A stretch of 64,000 nucleotides of DNA from Mycobacterium lentiflavum (GCF_022374895.2 NZ_CP092423.2:1054001-1118000), one strand, 5' to 3'. Numbered from the stretch's first letter, positions 49,834 through 62,600 are shown. The notes: generated from the letters alone by a model not told the origin. Made by a program: numbers and translations.

Positions 49834-50469
49834 TCATCGTAGGTCGATACGGTTGTGCGCTCGGCTGCTGCTTTCCGGCGTAAGCGCTAGCACGGGTACG
49901 TATCGATTCTTCTCGCGTGCTACAGCGCGGTATTTGCCGTATGGCCCGGGCGCATCCGCCGCGCGCTGGAACAGGCGGTCGCGCTCGGCCCCAAGGATCT
50001 CTTCGGCCACGAATCGTCCTTGCAAGCGGTGTCCGTAGACTTCGACCTTTGTGTTCACTTTCATGTTGTAGTACCAAGACGGATTGCGCTGGGCGCCAAA
50101 GTTTGTCGCGATCAAGATGATGCGCCCGCGGTCCGTGAAATACACCAACGCACTGGTGCGCGTTCGGCCCGACCTGGCTCCGGTGTGGGTGACGAGCACC
50201 GCAGGAAACGGCCACACAGACGACAGACGTCCCGCGGTGATCCGGAGAAGTCGGGGGTCTAGCCGATTACCGATATCGCGAATGAAACGAAGACCCAGAG
50301 GAGTCATCGCTATTCTGCCGACGACTCGATGGGCGACGGAGTGCCCGGGGCTGACGATGGGGATGGGCGTGGTGTCGGAACCCCCATCAGGCTCGCGAGG
50401 GATGTCCCGCGCTTGCGGAGTTGACGTGGCAGGCGATTGCTGAGGGGGCAGGGGTGAGCTGTAGTCCAC
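49834..50469 (-). CDS. Deazaflavin (F420)-dependent nitroreductase-family protein
   Basis: The C-terminal ~150 residues match the Ddn/Rv1558 F420-dependent quinone or nitro-reductase family: LVTHTGARSGRTRTSALVYF, LIATNFGAQRNPSWYYNMKVN, VYGHRLQGRFVAEEI and GPYGKYRAVAREKNR. The start is unclear. GTG at 50469 gives 211 residues with an unusual Pro/Ser-rich N-terminus; the internal ATG at 50307 gives 157 residues, the family's usual length. Neither has a clear ribosome site. It lies at the upstream end of the minus-strand cluster. Confidence 0.82.
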   Translation of the reverse strand: MDYSSPLPPQQSPATSTPQARDIPREPDGGSDTTPIPIVSPGHSVAHRVVGRIAMTPLGLRFIRDIGNRLDPRLLRITAGRLSSVWPFPAVLVTHTGARSGRTRTSALVYFTDRGRIILIATNFGAQRNPSWYYNMKVNTKVEVYGHRLQGRFVAEEILGAERDRLFQRAADAPGPYGKYRAVAREKNRYVPVLALTPESSSRAHNRIDLR

Positions 50470-50542
50470 GCCACGAGTGTGCGCAGCAGTCGCCGGCTAG
50501 GAAAGCACTGTGAACGCCGTTCTGCGCTCGAATCCGGCCACG

Positions 50543-50575
50543 CCTCAGCGTAATCCGATCAGAGATCGCTGCGGC
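50543..50575. repeat. Right copy of the imperfect 33-bp repeat
   Basis: Begins CCTCAGCGTAATCCGATC and lies 13 bp downstream of the whiB3 stop. Partner of 44657-44689. Confidence 0.5.
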
Positions 50576-50587
50576 GCGGACCTTCGA

Positions 50588-50896
50588 TCAGGCCGAGCGG
50601 CGGATGCCGCGATTGCGGCCGATGTCGCCCTTGAGCAGCATGTCGCGTTCGGATTCGGACAGGCCGCCCCAAACCCCGTACGGCTCACCGACATCGAGTG
50701 CGTGCGAGCGGCACTGCTGGATCACCGGGCATTGCCGGCACATCTCCTTGGCGCGCTGCTCACGCTGCATGCGGGCCCGGCCACGCTCCCCGTCGGGGTG
50801 AAAGAACATCGAGGAGTCGACGCCGCGGCACAGTCCTTGCAGCTGCCAGCTCCAAATGTCCGCGTTGGGCCCAGGTAGCTGCTCCGGCTGTGGCAT
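50588..50896 (-). CDS. whiB3: Redox-sensing transcription factor WhiB3
   Basis: 102 residues from the ATG at 50896 behind GGAGGG. The four Fe-S ligands are Cys23, Cys53, Cys56 and Cys62; the GVWGG turn (EPYGVWGGLSESERD) and basic tail GRNRGIRRSA follow. Nearly identical to M. tuberculosis WhiB3 (Rv3416). WhiB3 senses redox and acid through a 4Fe-4S cluster and controls surface-lipid synthesis. In M. tuberculosis it is adjacent to groEL1; here about 13 kb of other genes come between. Confidence 0.96.
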   Translation of the reverse strand: MPQPEQLPGPNADIWSWQLQGLCRGVDSSMFFHPDGERGRARMQREQRAKEMCRQCPVIQQCRSHALDVGEPYGVWGGLSESERDMLLKGDIGRNRGIRRSA

Positions 50897-51252
50897 GGCT
50901 AGTTCCCTCCTGCACGGCGCACCCACGGGGGGTTGGGTTCGCAAAAGTGAGTGTGCAACTGATTTAAGGGTGGCGTCACCGATGACTACCCGTCATTGCT
51001 AGAACTTAGGTGGGGCGGTGAATTTACGTCAATAGGCCCTTAGTGTGACAAAGTATATAGAGGTTGGAGGAGAATTAACTCTGCGTTCATCAGCCACGCA
51101 TTTGGCGTAGGAGAACGGTGCTACCAGGGACTTGATCAAACCGAGATTTCCCAGCTCAGGGCGCAGGGGCGGCTACAAGCCATTTATTACAGAGATGATC
51201 GTGATTAACATTTCAGTAACACCAGCAGCACGAACTGTTTACTACTATCACC
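50897..51252. other. 356-bp intergenic region between whiB3 and the Rv3415c-type gene
   Basis: Carries the divergent promoters of whiB3 and the next gene and is AT-richer than the surroundings. TACTAT at 51243-51248, 4 bp before the GTG at 51253, fits a -10 for a leaderless transcript of the Rv3415c-type gene. I see no ORF, repeat or hairpin of note. WhiB3 promoters in other mycobacteria are targets of PhoP, but I find no clear PhoP box here. Confidence 0.5.
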
Positions 51253-52068
51253 GTGATTGAAACTGGTCACACTTCGATCAGTGCGCCGGCGCTGGCCGCG
51301 GCCGCTTTCGGTGACCAGCCGGCCCGCTGGCCGCTGCCGACGGCGAGGACCCCGAGCGAACTCTGGTTGCGGGCCGTCGCGGCCGGCGGGCAGGGTCGCT
51401 ACGGCAGCGCCGACCGAGACCTGGCGGTGTTACGCCGCGACCTGGTGTCGGGCCCGCTGCTCTCGCTGGCGCACAGCACCCAGGGATCGTTTCTGCGCCA
51501 ACTCGGTTGGCACGCGCGGGCTCGGGGCTGGGACGGCCGAGCGCTCGCGCTGGCCGGCACCGATCCCGAAGCCCGCGCCGATGCGCTGATCGGACTGGCG
51601 GCCGACGCATTGGGCGTCGGCCGTTTCGCTGCGGCGGCGACATTGTTGGCTCGCGCGGACGCGGAGCTGACGGCGGGCGTGCCGGACCGGCTGCCGGTGC
51701 GCCGGCGCTGGGTGGGCGCCGAGTTGGCGATGGCCCGCGGCGACGGCGCGGTCGCGGTCGGTTATGCGGAGGAGGCCGTCGAGCTCGCCCAAGCCATGGA
51801 GCGACCCTCGGAGCGGCACCGAGTCAAAAGCGACGTGGTGCTCGCCGCCGCGCTGTGTAGCGCCGGCGAGATCGACCGCGCCCGTGCCGTGGCCGACGCC
51901 GCGCTGGACGCCACCGGCCGTCTGGGCCTGATACCGCTTCGTTGGGCCTCGGCTTGCTTGCTGTTCGATATCCAAAGCGTCACGATTTCTGGGCCGAAAT
52001 TGGCCGAAATTAGGGATATCTGCGCAGGCCAGGTGCGGCGCGCCGGTGGAACCTGGCCTTCCGGCTGA
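51253..52068 (+). CDS. TPR-like helical protein (Rv3415c type)
   Basis: 271 residues, GTG start, positional ortholog of Rv3415c. Built of Ala/Arg-rich helical pairs that suggest TPR-like repeats (SELWLRAVAAGGQGRYGSADRDL; AEEAVELAQAMERPSERHRVK; ARAVADAALDATGRLG). No catalytic motif. It lies 80 bp before sigD on the same strand. Predicted to be leaderless. Confidence 0.75.
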   Translation: MIETGHTSISAPALAAAAFGDQPARWPLPTARTPSELWLRAVAAGGQGRYGSADRDLAVLRRDLVSGPLLSLAHSTQGSFLRQLGWHARARGWDGRALALAGTDPEARADALIGLAADALGVGRFAAAATLLARADAELTAGVPDRLPVRRRWVGAELAMARGDGAVAVGYAEEAVELAQAMERPSERHRVKSDVVLAAALCSAGEIDRARAVADAALDATGRLGLIPLRWASACLLFDIQSVTISGPKLAEIRDICAGQVRRAGGTWPSG

Positions 52069-52148
52069 AACGGCTTTCGGCCGTTATTGTCATTGCGAGA
52101 GTTAGCCCGCGATGTGCCTCGTTTGTAACGTTGGAGATACCGCCGTCG

Positions 52149-52724
52149 ATGACAATTCAAGCGGAACGTCTCGACGCTGTGGTTGCCGAAGCCGTAGCGG
52201 GAGACGGAAACGCCCTACGGGAGGTGCTGGAGACCATCCGTCCGATTGTGGTGCGATATTGCAGGGCGCGAGTCGGCACAGTCGAGCGGGGTGGCCTGAC
52301 AGCCGACGATGTGGCTCAGGAGGTGTGCTTGGCGACTCTGACCGCCCTGCCGCGCTACCGCGATCGAGGACGTCCCTTTCTGGCCTTTCTGTACGGCATT
52401 GCGGCGCACAAGGTGGCCGACGCCCATCGCGCCGCCGGCCGCGATCTCGCCTACCCTTCCGAATCCGTTCCCGAGCGCTGGTCGTCCGAGGCGGGCCCCG
52501 AGCAGCGGGCCCTCGAAGCCGATTCGGTCAGCCGCATGAATGAATTACTCGAGATCCTGCCCGCCAAGCAGCGCGAGATCCTGATTCTTCGCGTCGTCGT
52601 CGGTCTGTCTGCCGAAGAGACCGCTGCCGCCGTGGGCGCAACACCAGGAGCCGTCCGGGTAGCTCAGCACCGAGCTTTGTCGCGGCTCAAATCCGAGATG
52701 GTTGCGGCGGGGGACTATGCCTGA
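52149..52724 (+). CDS. sigD: ECF sigma factor SigD
   Basis: 191 residues from the ATG at 52149 (TTG at 52131 is an alternative in frame; ribosome site GGAGAT lies between). Sigma-2 region with DVAQEVCLATLTALPRYRDRG and LAFLYGIAAHKVADAHR; sigma-4 region LPAKQREILILRVVVGLSAEETAAAVGATPGAVRVAQHRALSR. Ortholog of Rv3414c, involved in stationary-phase and starvation expression. The next gene encodes its anti-sigma factor and overlaps its 3' end. Confidence 0.94.
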   Translation: MTIQAERLDAVVAEAVAGDGNALREVLETIRPIVVRYCRARVGTVERGGLTADDVAQEVCLATLTALPRYRDRGRPFLAFLYGIAAHKVADAHRAAGRDLAYPSESVPERWSSEAGPEQRALEADSVSRMNELLEILPAKQREILILRVVVGLSAEETAAAVGATPGAVRVAQHRALSRLKSEMVAAGDYA

Positions 52725-53424
52725 ATTTTGGCCTGAATCTGGTTTTACGGACCGACCGGGGCTCGACGAGTTGACCCGGAGCGATCTGCTCCTCGACGCA
52801 CTCGCCGAACGTGCGCCGATCGATGTCGACGATCCCAACGAGGACGCGCTCACCGCACTGCTGGGGGATTGGCGCGACGACCTGCGGTGGCCACCCGCCA
52901 GCGCCCTGGTTTCGCCGGAGGAGGCCGTCGGCGCGCTGCGCGCCGGAATGGTCGAGCAGCGACGTAGCCGGCGCGGCCTGGCGACGATCGGCTCGGTGGC
53001 GGCGACGTTGATCGCCCTCAGCGGTTTCGGCGCCATGGTCGTCGAGGCGCGTCCCGGTGGATCGCTCTACGGCCTGCACTCGATGTTCTTCGACGAGCCG
53101 CGAAGCAACCAGAACCAGATCATGTTGTCCGCCAAGGCCGATTTGGCGAAGGTGCAGCAACTGATCGACAAGGGGCAATGGACCCAGGCCGAGAATCAGC
53201 TCGCGGAAGTCAGCAGCACCGTTGCGTCGATGAACGACAGTGCGGGCCGCAAGGAATTGTTGGACGAGATCGATCTGCTCAACGCGAAAGTCGATTCGCG
53301 CGATCCGAACGCGACGCTCCCGCCCGCCGCGCCGACGCCGAACTCCGTGGTGCTACCGGCGCCGCAGGCCCCAAAGGCAATCAGCCCGAGCACAACCCCT
53401 TCGGTGCCCCGTAAATCGCCCTAA
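52717..53424 (+). CDS. rsdA: Anti-sigma-D factor RsdA
   Basis: 235 residues from the ATG at 52717, which overlaps the last codons of sigD. The N-terminal cytoplasmic part (LDELTRSDLLLDALAER; LLGDWRDDLRWPPASALVS) binds SigD in the M. tuberculosis ortholog Rv3413c. One membrane span lies at about residues 92-112 (GLATIGSVAATLIALSGFGAMVV), then an outer domain with a helical segment and a Pro-rich tail. Shorter in the C-terminal tail than I recall for Rv3413c. Regulated proteolysis of RsdA releases SigD. Confidence 0.9.
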   Translation: MPEFWPESGFTDRPGLDELTRSDLLLDALAERAPIDVDDPNEDALTALLGDWRDDLRWPPASALVSPEEAVGALRAGMVEQRRSRRGLATIGSVAATLIALSGFGAMVVEARPGGSLYGLHSMFFDEPRSNQNQIMLSAKADLAKVQQLIDKGQWTQAENQLAEVSSTVASMNDSAGRKELLDEIDLLNAKVDSRDPNATLPPAAPTPNSVVLPAPQAPKAISPSTTPSVPRKSP

Positions 53425-53441
53425 CCGGGCAGCGCGATCGC

Positions 53442-53864
53442 TTAGTGGCGGCGGTGAAATCCGTCGGCGTCTGACCGGAACTCATTGGCTTCGTTGAGCG
53501 ACGCGTCGGCGTACCCCCGGCAGTAATCCCACGTCACGTAGGCGTCCGGCTCGGGGTCGTAAGCGGGCTCGTGCGGGCGGACGGTGCCGTCGATCAGCAG
53601 CTGCAGCAGGTTGGCGCGCAGCATGTCCCAGTCGTGATAGTGGTCTTGCTGACACTCGTCGCAACACACCACGAGTCCGCGAATTCCCTTGTGCGCCAAC
53701 AGGGCTTCGTATACGGCCAGATCGGCCAGGTCTGCCTCTACCGCCATCCGCTCTTGCTGATCCAGCGGTTGTCCAGGTTCGACAGCGTCCAGCGCCGCCG
53801 ACGGGTCACATGGGTCGTCCGCGAAAGGGTCGGGTGGCAAACCCGGGGGGAGGTGGTCACGCAC
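53442..53864 (-). CDS. DUF5319-family protein (Rv3412 type)
   Basis: 140 residues, GTG start at 53864, highly conserved with Rv3412: DHLPPGLPPDPFADDP, a CCDECQQDHYHDWDML segment with three Cys and two His that could bind a metal, and VTWDYCRGYADASLNEA. Function unknown. Convergent with rsdA and divergent from guaB2. Confidence 0.88.
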   Translation of the reverse strand: MRDHLPPGLPPDPFADDPCDPSAALDAVEPGQPLDQQERMAVEADLADLAVYEALLAHKGIRGLVVCCDECQQDHYHDWDMLRANLLQLLIDGTVRPHEPAYDPEPDAYVTWDYCRGYADASLNEANEFRSDADGFHRRH

Positions 53865-53978
53865 GCCCCTAGCCTACGCAGCCAGGCCGTGGTAACGCCA
53901 GCAGGCAGCCGCGCGTCGATTGGGCCGGGCGGCGCGCCAACAGGTGCGACTCCCCGACGTCCGGGACCGATAGGATGA

Positions 53979-56746
<2,768 letters not shown>

Positions 56747-56756
56747 GTTTCGGCGT

Positions 56757-56808
56757 CGAGCGTCACGCCAGCGTGGCCGCCGCCGCCGAGCGTCACGCCA
56801 GAGTGACG
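56757..56808. repeat. Two near-identical short repeats with hairpin potential, guaB3-choD spacer
   Basis: CGAGCGTCACGCCAG occurs at 56757-56771 and again at 56787-56801, 30 bp apart. Copy 2 continues into a perfect hairpin CGTCAC-N6-GTGACG. It may act as a terminator for guaB3. Such short palindromic elements are scattered in mycobacterial spacers. Confidence 0.55.
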
Positions 56809-56857
56809 ACCGATAGGGACTGGCTCGTTACTGGTCGGTAAGTTCATACTGGTGGGG

Positions 56858-58603
56858 ATGAAGCCAGATTATGACGTCCTGATCATCGGTTCGGGGTTCG
56901 GCGGCAGTGTCAGCGCGCTGCGGTTAACCGAAAAGGGTTACCGCGTAGGCGTTTTGGAGGCGGGTCGGCGCTACGCCGACGACGAGTTCGCCAAGACTTC
57001 GTGGGACTTGCGCAAGTTCCTGTGGGCGCCGCGGCTCGGTTGCTACGGCATTCAGCGGATTCACCCGCTCAAAAACGTGATGATCCTGGCCGGCGCCGGG
57101 GTGGGCGGCGGATCGCTGAACTACGCCAACACGCTGTACGTGCCGCCGGATCCGTTCTTCAACGACCAGCAGTGGCGCCACATCACCGACTGGCGCGGCG
57201 AGCTGATGCCGCACTACGAGCAGGCGAAACGGATGCTGGGCGTCGTCACCAACCCGACGTTCACCGACGCCGATCGCATCATGAAGGAGGTCGCCGACGA
57301 GATGGGCTGTGGCGACACCTTCGTGCCCACCCCGGTCGGGGTGTTCTTCGGTCCCGACGGCACCAAGACGCCCGGCAAGACGGTGCCCGATCCGTTCTTC
57401 GGCGGGGCGGGCCCCGATCGCACCGGCTGCCTGGAATGCGGGTGCTGTATGACGGGTTGTCGCTACGGCGCCAAGAACACCCTGCTGAAGAACTACCTTG
57501 GTCTCGCGGAATCGGCTGGGGCGCAAGTCATTCCGATGACGACGGTGAAGAGCTTCGAGCAGCGTTCCGATGGGCTGTGGGAGGTTCGCACCGTGCGCAC
57601 CGGAAGCTGGCTGCGCCGGGACCGGCGCACGTATACCGCGAGTCACCTGATTCTGGCCGCGGGCACCTGGGGCACGCAGCATCTGCTGTTCAAGATGCGC
57701 GACAAGGGCAAATTGCCGCGTCTGTCAAAGCGGTTGGGAGTGCTGACCCGGACCAACTCGGAGTCGATCGTCGGCGCCGGACGGCTGGAGGTCAGCCCGG
57801 ATCTGGACCTGACGCACGGGGTGGCGATCACGTCGTCGATCCATCCGACCTCGGACACCCACATCGAACCCTGCCGCTACGGCAAGGGCTCCAATGCGAT
57901 GGGGCTGCTGCAGACCCTGATGACCGACGGCCCAGGGCCCGACGGCCCCGATGAAAACTATGTGCCACGGTGGCGGCAGCTGCTCGACGCCGGCGGCGAG
58001 GACCCACGAAAGATGCTGCGGCTGCTCAATCCCCGGCAGTGGAGCGAGCGCACGATGATCGCACTGGTGATGCAGCACCTGGACAACTCGATCACCACAT
58101 TCACCAAACGCGGCAAGCTGGGCATCCGCTGGTATTCCAGCAAGCAGGGGCACGGCGAGCCGAACCCGTCATGGATCCCGGTGGGCAACGAGGTCACCCG
58201 CCGCATCGCGGAGAAGATCGACGGCGTTGCCGGGGGCACCTGGGGCGAGCTGTTCAACATGCCGTTGACCGCGCATTTCCTCGGCGGCGCGGTGATCGGC
58301 GACAGTCCCGAGCGTGGCGTCATCGACCCGTATCACCGCGTCTACGGCTACCCGTCGCTGCTGGTGGTGGACGGCGCGGCGATCTCGGCGAATCTGGGCG
58401 TCAACCCCTCGCTGTCGATCACCGCGCAAGCCGAGCGCGCCGCGTCGCTGTGGCCGAACAAGGGCGAGACGGATCTGCGGCCGCTGCAGGGCGACGACTA
58501 TCGCCGGCTGGATCCGATTCCGCCGAAGCACCCGGTGGTGCCGGCCGATGCGCCCGGCGCGCTGCGCTGGCTGCCGATCGACCCGGTGAGTTCGGTCGGC
58601 TAG
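56858..58603 (+). CDS. choD: GMC-type cholesterol-oxidase-like flavoprotein ChoD
   Basis: 581 residues from the ATG at 56858. FAD-binding [21 protein letters not shown] signature [17 protein letters not shown], an internal [18 protein letters not shown]ys cluster that looks like a ferredoxin-type patch, and the C-terminal GMC motif [19 protein letters not shown]. Ortholog of Rv3409c. Annotated as cholesterol oxidase by homology, although mycobacterial ChoD is not the main enzyme for cholesterol breakdown. Its stop interlocks with the convergent dioxygenase stop in CTAG. Confidence 0.93.
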   Translation: MKPDYDVLIIGSGFGGSVSALRLTEKGYRVGVLEAGRRYADDEFAKTSWDLRKFLWAPRLGCYGIQRIHPLKNVMILAGAGVGGGSLNYANTLYVPPDPFFNDQQWRHITDWRGELMPHYEQAKRMLGVVTNPTFTDADRIMKEVADEMGCGDTFVPTPVGVFFGPDGTKTPGKTVPDPFFGGAGPDRTGCLECGCCMTGCRYGAKNTLLKNYLGLAESAGAQVIPMTTVKSFEQRSDGLWEVRTVRTGSWLRRDRRTYTASHLILAAGTWGTQHLLFKMRDKGKLPRLSKRLGVLTRTNSESIVGAGRLEVSPDLDLTHGVAITSSIHPTSDTHIEPCRYGKGSNAMGLLQTLMTDGPGPDGPDENYVPRWRQLLDAGGEDPRKMLRLLNPRQWSERTMIALVMQHLDNSITTFTKRGKLGIRWYSSKQGHGEPNPSWIPVGNEVTRRIAEKIDGVAGGTWGELFNMPLTAHFLGGAVIGDSPERGVIDPYHRVYGYPSLLVVDGAAISANLGVNPSLSITAQAERAASLWPNKGETDLRPLQGDDYRRLDPIPPKHPVVPADAPGALRWLPIDPVSSVG

Positions 58604-59502
58604 CTCGCGATCACCTCGAGCGGCGCACCCTTGACCACCATGCTGCGTTCGCCGTGCACGTTGACCGGCACGTCGCCCATCAGCGTGACCCGGTGCATCA
58701 GCCGCTTCTGGTCGTCATAGTCGTCGACCGCCCGGTGCTGCGTCGCCCGGTTGTCCCAGATGGCGACGTCACCGGCCTCCCAGTGCCAGCGAATAGTGTT
58801 CTCGGGCTTGGTGATTCGTTTTTGCAGCAGTTCCAGCAGCGCGCTTGACTCGTGGCTGTCCAGGCCGACGAAGTTGCGCACGAAGTTGCCCGCGATCAGC
58901 GCGCGCTCACCGGTCTCCGGATGCACCCGCACCACCGGGTGTTTGGTCTGGAACTCCTGCTTTTCGAACGCCTGCCGGAACGCCCGCTGCGCCTCGCTCA
59001 TCGACAGGACCGCTTCGGCGGTCACGTAGTCGTAGCGGTTGCTGTGCACCGCCCACAGATTTTCGACGAGGCACTTCAACGGCTCGGGCAGGTCGTCGTA
59101 GGCCGCGACCGTCGAGGCCCATAGTGTCGATCCGCCGTAGCGGGGCAGTGTGATCGCCCGCAGGATCGAGGCCGCCGGGTAGTTCGCGGCGAACGTCACG
59201 TCGGTGTGCCAGCGGTTGGCCTTGCCGTAGTCCGAGTTAATCGGCGTGACGACCGGCGTGCCTTTGGCCGCGAGCGCTCCGGCGGCCGGATGGCCGACGG
59301 GCGTGCCCAGCAACCCACCGAATGCCAGCTGCTGCTGGTCATCGAGGTGGTGCTGACCGCGGAAGAAGATGACCTTGTGGGTCAGCAGCGCCCGGCGGAT
59401 CTCCTCGACGGCGGCCGGATCGAGGTCGCCGCCGAGGTGCACCCCGTCGACCCGGGCACCGATCCGGCTGCCCAGCTTGGTGACGGTTATCTGGTTTGTC
59501 AT
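58600..59502 (-). CDS. Fe(II)/2-oxoglutarate-dependent dioxygenase, alkyl-sulfatase type (Rv3406)
   Basis: 300 residues from the ATG at 59502 behind AAGGA. TauD-type fold with the iron triad His and Asp in WHTDVTFA and the distal His in [14 protein letters not shown], plus the Arg in HRVTLMG that binds 2-oxoglutarate. Close ortholog of Rv3406, which cleaves alkyl sulfates. An operator-like palindrome lies 30 bp upstream. In M. tuberculosis the next gene is the TetR repressor Rv3405c; here mbtB takes that place. Confidence 0.93.
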   Translation of the reverse strand: MTNQITVTKLGSRIGARVDGVHLGGDLDPAAVEEIRRALLTHKVIFFRGQHHLDDQQQLAFGGLLGTPVGHPAAGALAAKGTPVVTPINSDYGKANRWHTDVTFAANYPAASILRAITLPRYGGSTLWASTVAAYDDLPEPLKCLVENLWAVHSNRYDYVTAEAVLSMSEAQRAFRQAFEKQEFQTKHPVVRVHPETGERALIAGNFVRNFVGLDSHESSALLELLQKRITKPENTIRWHWEAGDVAIWDNRATQHRAVDDYDDQKRLMHRVTLMGDVPVNVHGERSMVVKGAPLEVIAS

Positions 59503-59526
59503 GTCTGTCGTCCTTGCCTGAAGCAT

Positions 59527-59561
59527 CGAGTGTAGTCAGTTGACTAACCCGAGTGTAGTCA
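59527..59561. promoter_or_regulatory. Operator-like repeats upstream of the dioxygenase
   Basis: A 6-bp inverted repeat TAGTCA-GT-TGACTA at 59533-59546, and a 12-bp direct repeat CGAGTGTAGTCA at 59527-59538 and 59550-59561. On the minus strand this reads as two copies of TGACTACACTCG 23 bp apart. Spacing (24 bp from the start codon) and symmetry fit a TetR-type operator. Confidence 0.6.
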
Positions 59562-59653
59562 AATGTATACAGATTCGGCAAGGGGGCGTACGCACGAAAA
59601 TTCCCACCGCGAAGCAGCAGGTCAGCGAGAAAATTCGGCGAAATCGCCGGTTG

Positions 59654-62600
59654 TCAGGATGCGGTGGAGTCCAGCGCGGTGGCCACGTCGTTCTGCTCCA
59701 TCTCCGCCACCTCGAGGTAGACCTCGGCCACCTGGGCCAGTCGATCGCTGCCCGGTTCGCGGCCCTGAAGCAGGGCGGCCAGCGCCGCCACACTACGGGC
59801 GGCGAAGATGTCGGCAACCATCACGGTGGGGGTGTCCAGCCAGGCGCGCACGCGTGCGACAAGCTGGGTGGCCAGCACCGAATCTCCGCCGAGGCCGAAG
59901 AAGTCGTCGTCGGCGCTCACGGCCTCGACCCGAAGCAGGCCGGCGGTGATATCGGCCAGCACCCGTTCCAGCGGTGTCGACGCCGCCCGCCGGCCCGTCC
60001 CGGTGTCCGCGGCCCGCTGCTGCGCGGCACCCGCGAGCAGCGCGCCCGCCGCCCTCCGGTCGATCTTGCCGCCGACGGTGTAGGGGATCTCGGGGACCAG
60101 CACGATGAGGTCCGGAACCATATGCGGCGGGACGAATCCGGCCACCGCGGCGGTGAGCTGCGACGGTGTCAGCGCGGGGTCGGTGACCCGGGCCAACGCC
60201 GCCAGCTGCTCGCGGCTGGTGTCCCCGGCGACCGGGATCACCGCGGCGACGGCGCCGTCCACCGAGTCGAGCCGGTTGAGCGCTCCCTCGACCTCGCCGA
60301 GTTCGACCCGATAGCCGCTGATCTTGACCCGGTGGTCGGCGCGCCCGACGAACTCCAGCGTTCCGTCCGGCAGGTACCGCGCTAAATCGCCGGTGCGATA
60401 CCACTTCTCGCCGTCATGCTCGACGAACTTGCTCTCGGTCAGATCCGGTCTGCCGCGGTAGCCGCGGGCGATGCCGCGCCCGCCGACCCAGAACTCCCCG
60501 GGCACCCAGTCCGGGCAGTCGGATCCGTCCGTGGCGACCACGCGGCAGGTGTTGTTCGGCAACGGGCGGCCGAACGGCACCGCGGCCCACTGCTTCGGCA
60601 ATTCCGCGGGCTCGCAGATGGTGTTGTGAATGGCCGTCTCGGTCGCACCGCCGAGTCCGGCGACGCGGACCCGCGGCGCCTGGGCACGCAGCGCGCGCAC
60701 CATCTCGGTACGCACCCAGTCGCCGCCGGTGGGCACCACGCGCACCGACGAGATCCGTCCCGAGTTCACCGCGACCAGCATCTCGAGCCAGCCGGGCAGC
60801 CAGTGCAGCACGGTGACCCGGTGTTGTTCGATCATCCGGGCCCAGGCGTCGGGATCGCGCCGCTGCTCCTCGTCCACCACCACGATCGAGCCGCCGGCGC
60901 GCAGCATTGCGAAAATGTCCAGCACCGAGATGTCGCATTCCAGGGTGGACAGCGCCAGGCACCGATCGTCGGCGCCGATCTCGAAGTGGGAGTTGATGAA
61001 CTCGACGGTGTTCATCGCGGCGTCGTGGCTGACTTCCACACCCTTGGGTTCACCGGTAGAGCCCGAGGTGAACAGCACGTAGGCGACGTCGGCCGCATCG
61101 ATGGCGGCCGGCTCGGTGCCGGTGGCGACCGGAAGACCCTGCGCGATGGCCTCCGACACGGTCAGCGCGGGCACCGGTAGTTCGTCGAGCCCGGGTGTGC
61201 GGGGCCCGCACACCAGCGCCGAGTGCACGCCCGCGCCACCCAGGATGCGTGCGGCGCGATCGGCCGGCTGGTCGACGCCGATCGGCAGGTACACGCCGCC
61301 GGCGGCGTGAATGCCTAGCAGCGCCGGGATCTGCTCGGCGGTCTTGGGGCCCAGCACCGCGACCGCGTCGCCGCGTCCGACCCCGTGTGCCCGCAACGCC
61401 GCACCGACGGCAAGGACTTGCTCGCGCAATTGAGCGTAGGTCAGGTTTCCCAGGCTGCTGTACACCGCGGGCGCATCGGGCTGCGCGGCCGCGGAGCGAA
61501 AGAAGCCGTCGTGCAACGCTTCTGCGCTCGGCACCGTGGTCACGCCGTTGAGCTTGGCGCGTAGGGCGCGCTGTTCATCCGGCAGCGCGGGCGGGTCGGG
61601 CGCCTCCCAGGCGGCGTCGTCGTGGGCCAGCCGGTTCAGCTCGGCGACGTGGTAGGCGAACATCGCCTCGGCGACGCCCGGCCGAAACGCCTCCGCGCGC
61701 ACGTCCCAGTTGACCAGCAGGCCGCCGTCGAACGGGGTGGCCTGGGAATCCAGCAACACCTGCGGCCCCTGCGAGATGTGCCAGACGCACTTGCCGAACT
61801 GTTCGGTGACCTCGCCGTCGAACAGGTCACCGAGCCCGAGGCCACTGGTGAAGACGAAGGGCGCCAGCGTGGGCACGCCGCGGTGCCGGGTCAGGTCGCG
61901 CAGGATCGACAGCCCCGAGTAGCTGGAATGCGCGGCGCTGGCGTGCAGCGACTCCTGCAGGGCGCGGGCCCGGGCCGCCGCGGTCGGCGCGTCGGAGAGG
62001 TCGACGTCGAGCATCAGCGACGTGGTGAAGTCGCCGACGAGTTTGTCGACATCGGCGTGGAACGGCTCGCGGCCGAACATCGGCAGGTTCAGCAGGAACC
62101 GCGAATTGGTGGACCAGCGCGCCAGCGTCCCGGCGTAGGACGCGGCGATCGCCATCGCCGGGGTGATGCCACGCCGGTGTGCCGCGGCCAACAGCGCCTC
62201 GCGAATATCTGCGTCGAAGTAGTGCCAGAGCCGGATGTTGCGGCGCGGATTGGCCTGCTCGGAGGCCGGCACCAGCGGGGGCGACGGCGGTTCGGGCAGG
62301 TCGGGCACGCGCTCGGCCCACCACTGCCGGTCCGCCTCGGACACCGACGTCGCGGCCGTCAGCGCAGCCCGGTACTCCCGATAGGTGTAGCCCAGCTCGG
62401 CCAGCTCGCCGCCGCGATAGAACACGGCCAGGTCGGCCATGAAGTTGCGGTAACTGACGGCGTCGGCGGCCGACATGTCCATGTCGACGTGCAGGCGCGT
62501 GCGCCCGCCGGACATGAGCGTCAGCGCGATTTCGAGCACCACGCCGTGCAGGATCTGATGCGATTTCGCCTCGCGTATCTCCTCGAGCCGCTGTTCGGTC

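Noticed and set aside
52125..52130. GTAACG as a -35 element of a SigD-dependent sigD promoter
   Set aside because: It lies 19 bp before the chosen start codon, which would put the transcript start inside the gene.
59503..59653. Possible frameshifted thioesterase remnant after mbtB
   Set aside because: The gap is only 151 bp, and none of the frames shows a G-x-S-x-G motif or thioesterase-like sequence.
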